11,857 nucleotides of DNA from JAHEME01 sp034435035. Its GTDB lineage: Bacteria > Chloroflexota > Anaerolineae > Aggregatilineales > UBA3940. A model generated the notes under the pieces. That model ran no database searches and was not told where the DNA came from. It worked only from the letters and a program-made list of their open reading frames with translations. The DNA lies in contig DAOTXW010000006.1 of NCBI GenBank assembly GCA_034435035.1, positions 1 through 11,857 of the forward strand, written 5' to 3'. The stretch's first letter is position 1. Every line of letters starts with the position of its first letter. Positions 4,851 through 10,633 of this stretch are shown here, piece by piece. The position numbers and the translations under genes were made by a program.

Positions 4851-7800
4851 TTGCTTCAGATGGCCACAATTGTCTTGGCTGATCCCGAATCTTCAAGAAC
4901 AGCGGCCTTACAGGATTTGCTGCTGCGGCGCCAGCACCAGGTAAAGATCGTATCTGGCAGCCCTGATCTACTCCGCGAAGTGCGCCTGCAGCCGCCCGAT
5001 CTGATTGTGCTCACCACAGCTCTGGTGGAACCGGATGGGATCGCAGCATGCCGGCAGCTAAGAGCGGATCGCGCGACCGCTACAGCGCCGATCCTGCTGA
5101 TCCTGGAGTCGGAGTCGGCCACGGCGCGTGTGGAAGCCGCGCTCGCCGGGGCCAGCGACATTATCACCTGGGCTGCCGATCCGCAGGATATGGTTGATCA
5201 CATTGAAAGCCTGATCGATAGCGCTTCCGAACAGACAGTGCCAGCCAGCCCGCTGCTTGAATCGATGCTTCAGACAACACTGACTGTGCTGCCCTGTGGC
5301 CTGGCATGGGTATTCACTCTGAGCGAGGCAGGGGATACGCTTGACAGCCGCGCGGCAGCGGCTGCCGGCGGCCCGGACGCAGGCGCCCGTTTTCTGCAAA
5401 AGATATCGCATTCATCGGGCCTCAGCTTTCCTGTACCGGTGGTCAGTGCCGGGCTGGACCGTGATGGCGCATTGAAGAATGCGAATCTGCTGGTGCGAAG
5501 CGTGCTTACCGGAATCCCCGAGATCAATGTGTCGCTGGCCGATCTGCGCGCTCAGGCAGAAGAGATTCTTCTGCAGGCATGTGAGCTCCTCAACCTCTAT
5601 TTCATCTCTTTGATGCCTCTGCACCTCAGCGGACGTCCTCTCGGTGTGTTAGTGCTTGGCATGTTTGAGCCGCGCGACATTCAGACACCACGCGATCAAC
5701 TGCAGCTGGCCTCCGTGGTAGGGCAAATCGCTATGGCGGTTGACTATACCCGGATGGCCCGCCATGTAGCGACCCTTGACGCCGAGAGCCAGCAAGAGCG
5801 CGCTTTTCTAGATGCAGTCCTGACGGCTGTGCGCGATGCTGTTCTGCTCATAGATCCGGAAGGCATGATCCGCTATGCAAGCCCACAGATGGCATCCATA
5901 AGCGGCTACGCATGCGAAGCATTGAAGGGGACATCAATCGCCGATCTCTTGACCCACGCCGGGCGCGAAGCCCTTGGCCGCCTGCTGTCGGACGCCACTG
6001 ACACACAGGAAATCGAAATCGATCTGGTTGCTGCCGGGGGCCAGCTCGTGCCCACCGCGGTGACTATCTACCATGCTGTCCTGCCAGACTCGTCAGGCAG
6101 CCAGGTGCGATTGCTAACACTGACCGAGTTGAGCGGGCTGAAAGCGCTCGACGGCAGAGTCGAGCGACAAGCACGCCTGCTATCGGCATTGAACCGCGCC
6201 ACGCAGGCCATTAATTCGTCGCTTACGCTCGATGAAGCGCTGAACATTATCCTGGATGAAGCAACTACCGCGCTGGATGCTGAGATTGCCTCGGTACTGC
6301 TGCGGCCGCCTGGCGCCAATACCCTCTTTTATCACTCGGTAGTAGGCTCCCATGCGGATCGATTGCGTGGCCACCGGGTGCCTGTGGACAACAGCATCGC
6401 GGGTTTTGTAGTCCAACATGGCCGCCCCGCCCTGATCTCGGATGCCTATTCAGATACGCGAGTCTTCCCCGAAATCGACGCGCTGACCGGCCTGAAGGCC
6501 CGTTCAATAGCCTCTGTGCCTGTGCTGGTACAGGATGAGCCAGTTGGCGTCGTGCAGGTTGTCAGCGAACAGGTCGGGCGCTTCGATAGTGATGACCTCG
6601 AGACTTTGCAGAGTCTGGCCCGCTCAGCAGCAGTGGCGATCGAGAATGCCAGCCTGTTTGGCGAAACGCAGCGCCAGGTGCGTGAGCTGACTTTGCTGCT
6701 GCAGGCCAGCGAGGCTGCTTCCTCGACGCTGGCCATCGAGACGGTATTGCAAATTGTAGCTCGGCAGCTAATCGATGCACTGCGAGTAACTTGGTGTGTG
6801 ATCTCCTCATGGGATCACTCCAGTGACAGCCTGGTGAAGCTGGCAGAAGTAGCCGAGATGGCCTGGCCCACCAGTCAGCAGACGATCATCCCACTCGACA
6901 GCTTCCCACTCACCCGGCGTGTACTGGAGACGGGAGAGCCCGCAGCAACTTCGATTGACGCACCGGATGTTGAGCAGCTACGGCGCCAGGCGCTGCTTGG
7001 CGAGCATTTCTGGTCGGTCCTGCTGGCACCACTGGTGGTCAAAGGTCGCAGCGTCGGCCTGGTTGAGCTGTATCATGCATCGAGCCAGCTGCTGTTTGGG
7101 GAAGCGGATTTTGACCGCTGCCGATTGGTTGTGACGGGCTGGCACTCATCCCTGGCTCGAGGCCGGGAGTGGGATGCCGTTGAAAGCCTGAACACGCTCA
7201 GCGTTCAGTTGCTCCAGGCAACCGGAACGGCCTGGTGCAAGGTACTATCATATGATCCACAGGCTGATCAGGTGGCGGTGATCTATGAGCGAGGCGAAGC
7301 TGTGTGGACAGCCAGCCAGGGAGAAAGCCAGCCACTTGATGACCTGAGCCTGCGACGCGTGGCCTTGATGGAGCGCACCGCAGTCGCGGCCAGCCTGTCT
7401 GATCAGCGCCTATCGCCCGCCGATCGTGCAGCTTTACCCCGCCTTGACAGAGGCGCTATCCTGGTCGCCCCATTGGTAGCGCATGGGGAAGCTATCGGGC
7501 TGGTTCACCTGATCGATACGGACGCCCACCGCGAATTCTCTGAGATCGATCTGTCGCTGGCACAGGCAATTGCCAATGTGGTAGGGAATGCGCTTGAGAA
7601 TGGCCGCCTGTATTCAGCACTGGCACGCCGCGCTGCCCAGTTGGAAGCCGCTTACAATGACCTGAGAGACGCTGACCGCACGACCGATGAGATGATCCAG
7701 AACATCTCGCATGAATTGAGAACACCTCTGGCGCCGGTGATTGGCTACACGGACATGCTGCTGGCCGAAGACCTCGGACCGCTCACGGAGGAACAGCGGA

Positions 7801-8381
7801 GTGTCCTGGAAACGATTGCCACGCAGGGCCGCCTGTTAACTCGCATGGTAGGCGACATTCTGACCGTGCAGAGCGTTGCAGAGGAGGACCTCCAGCGGGC
7901 ACCGGTGCAGCTGAGCGATGTCGCAAGAACCGCGATGGAGTCGATGGCGCTGGCCGCCCGCAAGCATAATATATCTGTCGTCCTCGAGTGCCCGCCGGAC
8001 CTGCCGAGCATCCTGGCTGATGAGCAGCGTATCCTGCAGGTTTTCGAGAATCTGCTCAGCAACGCGATCAAGTTCTCACCAGCTGGCGGGCTGGTGAGCA
8101 TCACCATCAAGGACATTGGCCACTCACTTCAGACGGAGATCCGGGATCAGGGGATCGGGATCCCGCCTGAAGAACATGATAAGATCTGGCGGCGCTTCTA
8201 TCAGGTCGATGGCAGTACCACCCGCGCCTACAATGGGCTGGGGCTGGGGCTGACGATTGTGAAGCAGGTTGTAGAGAAGCATGAAGGACATGTCGAGGTC
8301 TTTAGCCAGAGAGGGCAGGGCAGCGTATTCACCTTCACGCTGCCCAGAATCGAGCCGACGAGCAGCTATACTCCTGGTTGA
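4851..8381 (+). CDS. multi-GAF/PAS sensor histidine kinase with N-terminal pseudo-receiver
   Basis: This is a cytoplasmic sensor kinase of 1176 residues with no membrane helix. In order it has a receiver-like domain (5-123), a GAF-like region (about 135-300), PAS (about 317-425), three GAF domains (about 443-603, 613-770, 776-920), a short coiled linker, HisKA (about 945-1010) and HATPase_c (about 1050-1166). The kinase core is intact: phospho-accepting H954 in NISHELRTPL, N1071 in FENLLSNAIKFSP, D1099 in IRDQGIGIPP, and the NGLGLGLTIVK box at 1128-1138. The receiver lacks its key residues: T55 is at the phospho-Asp position, L85 is at the Thr/Ser position and W107 is at the Lys position. GGAG (4843-4846) lies four bases before the TTG at 4851 and 13 before the ATG at 4860, so either start is possible; the difference is three residues. 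No partner response regulator is in the window. The small membrane gene follows after 49 bases. Confidence 0.9.
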   Translation: MLQMATIVLADPESSRTAALQDLLLRRQHQVKIVSGSPDLLREVRLQPPDLIVLTTALVEPDGIAACRQLRADRATATAPILLILESESATARVEAALAGASDIITWAADPQDMVDHIESLIDSASEQTVPASPLLESMLQTTLTVLPCGLAWVFTLSEAGDTLDSRAAAAAGGPDAGARFLQKISHSSGLSFPVPVVSAGLDRDGALKNANLLVRSVLTGIPEINVSLADLRAQAEEILLQACELLNLYFISLMPLHLSGRPLGVLVLGMFEPRDIQTPRDQLQLASVVGQIAMAVDYTRMARHVATLDAESQQERAFLDAVLTAVRDAVLLIDPEGMIRYASPQMASISGYACEALKGTSIADLLTHAGREALGRLLSDATDTQEIEIDLVAAGGQLVPTAVTIYHAVLPDSSGSQVRLLTLTELSGLKALDGRVERQARLLSALNRATQAINSSLTLDEALNIILDEATTALDAEIASVLLRPPGANTLFYHSVVGSHADRLRGHRVPVDNSIAGFVVQHGRPALISDAYSDTRVFPEIDALTGLKARSIASVPVLVQDEPVGVVQVVSEQVGRFDSDDLETLQSLARSAAVAIENASLFGETQRQVRELTLLLQASEAASSTLAIETVLQIVARQLIDALRVTWCVISSWDHSSDSLVKLAEVAEMAWPTSQQTIIPLDSFPLTRRVLETGEPAATSIDAPDVEQLRRQALLGEHFWSVLLAPLVVKGRSVGLVELYHASSQLLFGEADFDRCRLVVTGWHSSLARGREWDAVESLNTLSVQLLQATGTAWCKVLSYDPQADQVAVIYERGEAVWTASQGESQPLDDLSLRRVALMERTAVAASLSDQRLSPADRAALPRLDRGAILVAPLVAHGEAIGLVHLIDTDAHREFSEIDLSLAQAIANVVGNALENGRLYSALARRAAQLEAAYNDLRDADRTTDEMIQNISHELRTPLAPVIGYTDMLLAEDLGPLTEEQRSVLETIATQGRLLTRMVGDILTVQSVAEEDLQRAPVQLSDVARTAMESMALAARKHNISVVLECPPDLPSILADEQRILQVFENLLSNAIKFSPAGGLVSITIKDIGHSLQTEIRDQGIGIPPEEHDKIWRRFYQVDGSTTRAYNGLGLGLTIVKQVVEKHEGHVEVFSQRGQGSVFTFTLPRIEPTSSYTPG

Positions 8382-8407
8382 ACGGCCATCTGCGTAGTGG
8401 GCACCTG

Positions 8408-8419
8408 CCTTTGCAAAGG
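8408..8419. promoter_or_regulatory. 12-bp palindrome overlapping a ribosome-binding site
   Basis: CCTTTGCAAAGG is a perfect even palindrome in the 49-base gap after the kinase gene. Its right arm forms part of the AAAGGG ribosome-binding site (8415-8420) of the next gene. It could be a protein-binding site or chance. Confidence 0.25.
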
Positions 8420-8430
8420 GAAAAACCATT

Positions 8431-8802
8431 ATGGGCTTGAGCACGGTTCACGGCATGCTGGCGAATGCCTTTTCGCTGTTCGCTCTGCTGGTCACTCTGC
8501 TGGCGCTTTTCCGCCTGGTTCGCCGCCAGCCCCTTGGTGGCGATTTCTGGGGTGCGGTCGTCATTGGCGAGGGTCTTGCCGTGGTTCAGTCGCTGATCGG
8601 GCTGATCCTGCTGATTGCGGGACAAATGCCTGCCCGTGGCATCCATTTCTTATACGGGGTGCTGAATGTGGTACTGTGGCCAGCTGCCTATGGCTATGCC
8701 CGCGAGCAGGAGCCCCGGCGCCAAACCCTGATATGGGTGCTGGCCAGCGCATTTCTCTTCGGTCTTAGCTTACGAGCCAGCAGCACCGGCCTTACTCCCT
8801 GA
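8431..8802 (+). CDS. small four-helix membrane protein, unknown function
   Basis: The 123-residue protein is mostly hydrophobic, with four predicted helices at about 8-30, 40-63, 70-90 and 98-115 and short Arg-rich turns (RLVRRQ, REQEPRRQ). HGMLAN at the start of helix 1 (H7) and GIHFLYG at the start of helix 3 (H72) look like fixed points. I have the impression of similar small proteins in other Chloroflexota but know of no assigned function. The two His could bind a haem or metal, which is speculation. AAAGGG (8415-8420) lies ten bases before the ATG. The 49-base gap behind the kinase allows co-transcription. The stop is followed by 93 bases before the sigma factor gene. Confidence 0.8.
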   Translation: MGLSTVHGMLANAFSLFALLVTLLALFRLVRRQPLGGDFWGAVVIGEGLAVVQSLIGLILLIAGQMPARGIHFLYGVLNVVLWPAAYGYAREQEPRRQTLIWVLASAFLFGLSLRASSTGLTP

Positions 8803-8839
8803 GCGCCGCCAGGGGCATTTGGGGCGCTGGCATCCCTTA

Positions 8840-8848
8840 TGTTATAGT
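8840..8848 (+). promoter_or_regulatory. extended -10 candidate for the ECF sigma gene
   Basis: TGTTATAGT contains TATAGT (five of six) with the TG-n extension. There is no recognisable -35. Transcription would start near 8855, about 40 bases before the ATG. Confidence 0.45.
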
Positions 8849-8895
8849 TAGAGTGCTGATCGAAGGGACTTTGGTGGAGTTCGTGCGAGCAATCC

Positions 8896-9483
8896 ATGTC
8901 CGAGCCACTGGGCGACGATCGCGATCTGATCATTCGTTTGCAAGCTGGCGAGTTGGAGGCGCTGGGCGATCTGTATGACCGCCACCGCCACCAGATATTT
9001 CGCACTGCACTGGCTATCACACGTGATACTGAAGCGGCTGAGGATATCCTTCAGGAAACCTTTCTAAGAGTGCATAGATATTCGCACCGCATCAACCCTG
9101 ATCTGCCCATTTCCCCCTGGCTTTACCGCGTCACGGTCAATCTGAGCTACACCTGGTCAAAGCGCAACCGAAACCAGTGGGGATCGCTCGAAGCATTCAT
9201 CGAACGGTTGATCAGCCCTGCACGCCAGGCCCCTGAGCCTTCCGCTGAACAGGCCGAGATGAGCGCCCGCATCCTGGCAGCTATCGATGCGCTGCCTTTC
9301 AACCAGCGCGTGGTGATCGTCCTGCACTACCTCAACGGCCTGAGTCTGAAAGAGATTGCCGATACGCTGGAGTGCCCGGTCGGCACGGTTAAGTCGCGTT
9401 TGTTCCACGCACGCGCAACGCTGCGCGAGCAGCTGGGCCCCAGCGCGACTTTCCTGTCCGATATTGCGCACGGCTATATCTAA
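8896..9483 (+). CDS. RNA polymerase sigma factor, ECF (sigma-70 group 4) family
   Basis: This is an ECF sigma factor of 195 residues, a normal length. It would direct RNA polymerase to a specific promoter set. Region 2 spans about 22-92, with LYDRHRHQIFRTALAITRD, AEDILQETFLRVHR (48-61) and SPWLYRVTVNLSY (73-85). Region 4 spans about 124-178, with LPFNQRVVIVLHYLNGLSLKE and the helix-turn-helix IADTLECPVGTVKSRLFHAR (154-173). The ATG at 8896 has only a weak GCGAG upstream (8885-8889). A better GGAG at 8876-8879 is 16 bases away, and no in-frame start lies nearer to it. No anti-sigma gene is next to it: the gene downstream is convergent and codes for a NAGPA lipoprotein, and the gene upstream is the four-helix protein. 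How it is held inactive is therefore unclear. Its TAA overlaps the TAG of the convergent gene. Confidence 0.93.
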   Translation: MSEPLGDDRDLIIRLQAGELEALGDLYDRHRHQIFRTALAITRDTEAAEDILQETFLRVHRYSHRINPDLPISPWLYRVTVNLSYTWSKRNRNQWGSLEAFIERLISPARQAPEPSAEQAEMSARILAAIDALPFNQRVVIVLHYLNGLSLKEIADTLECPVGTVKSRLFHARATLREQLGPSATFLSDIAHGYI

Positions 9484-10409
9484 CTACCGTCCTCTGTATA
9501 GATGGCCAACACTGCCGGCAGCGAAACATAAGCCGGGATAATAACCGATTCGTCTCCCAGGGCGACGCCTAACCCTGACGAACGTCCTCCGTCCAGATTG
9601 AGCGCCGCATCGAGTCTCAGATCTGAAGCGGCCAACCAGTTTGCCAGCTCATGCAGGGAAAAGATCGGAAGATCGACAACCAGAATGATGACATGCTGCT
9701 CGCTGTCAACACCGATCACAGTGCGCCGTGCGCGCTCGCCAGTCTCTATAGGGTAGGCAGGCTGGCGGCCGGGGAGCAGCAGCATCGGATAGGATTCGAT
9801 CGCCTCATCAAAACGCATAGCGCGGGGGCTGAAGCTGCCGCGCCCCAGTGAGTACAGCTGAACCCTGCCATCCAACACGGTAAACAATCCTGCGACCCCG
9901 ATGGTCCGGTCACCATAGTTGAGGGGAAAGCCTGCCATCTGCCCATCCGACACCAGACGGCCAACCGGGCGGTAGTCTCCTGAAAAGAACCCGCCATTTA
10001 CCACAACCTCTGCCCCTGTGTCGGTCAGCCAAGAATCAATATTGCGCGGCATCTCGCGATCATACTGAACCCGAAATGTAAGCTGCGCGGGATCGAGCCG
10101 CAATGCGTAAATATAGTAGGTAACCGCGGGATCAGAGTCCCGATTAACCGGGACATATCGCTGCTGGACTCCCGGAGCCAGCTGCGTCCATTGCGCAGGG
10201 AGCGGCGTCGGGGTCGGCTCAGGTGTTCTGGTGGCCGGCAGAGTCCGTGTGGCCGGAACCGCGGAGGGTGTTGGCTGTGCGGAAACAGCAGGATGAGACG
10301 CATACAGTGGTTGAGGAGAAGCCGCGGGGCTCACCGGGCTGGTTGAATCAGGGCTGCATCCTGCCATCAGACTGTACAGACAGATGGCCAGCACCAGGGT
10401 TTGTCGCAT
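9480..10409 (-). CDS. lipoprotein with phosphodiester glycosidase (NAGPA) domain
   Basis: The predicted 309-residue exported lipoprotein has a signal peptide ending in the lipobox LMAGC (Cys18), a Ser/Pro/Thr-rich linker to about residue 72, and a NAGPA/DUF2233-type domain to the C terminus. Family landmarks are VVVNGGFFSG (135-144), ERARRTVIGVD (225-235), HVIILVVDLP and the ALNLDGGRSSGLG stretch (269-281). The family includes the mammalian enzyme that uncovers mannose-6-phosphate and bacterial relatives thought to act on cell-surface glycans; the substrate here is unknown. An in-frame ATG lies six bases further upstream at 10415, but AGGT (10419-10416) touches that ATG and stands six bases before the ATG at 10409, so the latter is chosen. 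The TAG (9480-9482) overlaps the TAA of the sigma gene, with no room for a terminator between the two genes. Confidence 0.88.
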   Translation of the reverse strand: MRQTLVLAICLYSLMAGCSPDSTSPVSPAASPQPLYASHPAVSAQPTPSAVPATRTLPATRTPEPTPTPLPAQWTQLAPGVQQRYVPVNRDSDPAVTYYIYALRLDPAQLTFRVQYDREMPRNIDSWLTDTGAEVVVNGGFFSGDYRPVGRLVSDGQMAGFPLNYGDRTIGVAGLFTVLDGRVQLYSLGRGSFSPRAMRFDEAIESYPMLLLPGRQPAYPIETGERARRTVIGVDSEQHVIILVVDLPIFSLHELANWLAASDLRLDAALNLDGGRSSGLGVALGDESVIIPAYVSLPAVLAIYTEDGS

Positions 10410-10525
10410 AACCATACCTGACGATTAATCACCTCTTAGCCAGGTAAACACGCTGGCGATGGGCCCTATCGTCGCCCAGTAACCGATCAGCCGCATATCA
10501 GAGCAGTGAAGGTCTGTGAATGGTT

Positions 10526-10554
10526 TGGTCATCCCTGTTCATCTGTGCTAAGAT
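10526..10554 (+). promoter_or_regulatory. candidate promoter of the repetitive protein gene
   Basis: TGGTCA (10526-10531, four of six) and TAAGAT (10549-10554) are 17 bases apart, with TGC just before the -10. The expected start is near 10561, giving a leader of about 73 bases. The 218 bases between the flanking genes hold nothing else that I recognise. Confidence 0.45.
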
Positions 10555-10633
10555 GGGGCAGCCGAAAATCATCGATTAGTTGCGGGCATCGTGGGTAAGA
10601 ACCCGTTCATTAAGGGTAGATGGGAAAAGACGT

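Noticed and set aside
8802..8831. Possible terminator after the four-helix protein gene
   Set aside because: AGCGCC (8802-8807) pairs with GGCGCT (8823-8828), and GCCAG (8808-8812) could pair with CTGGC (8827-8831), but the stems compete, the loops are large and no T tract follows.
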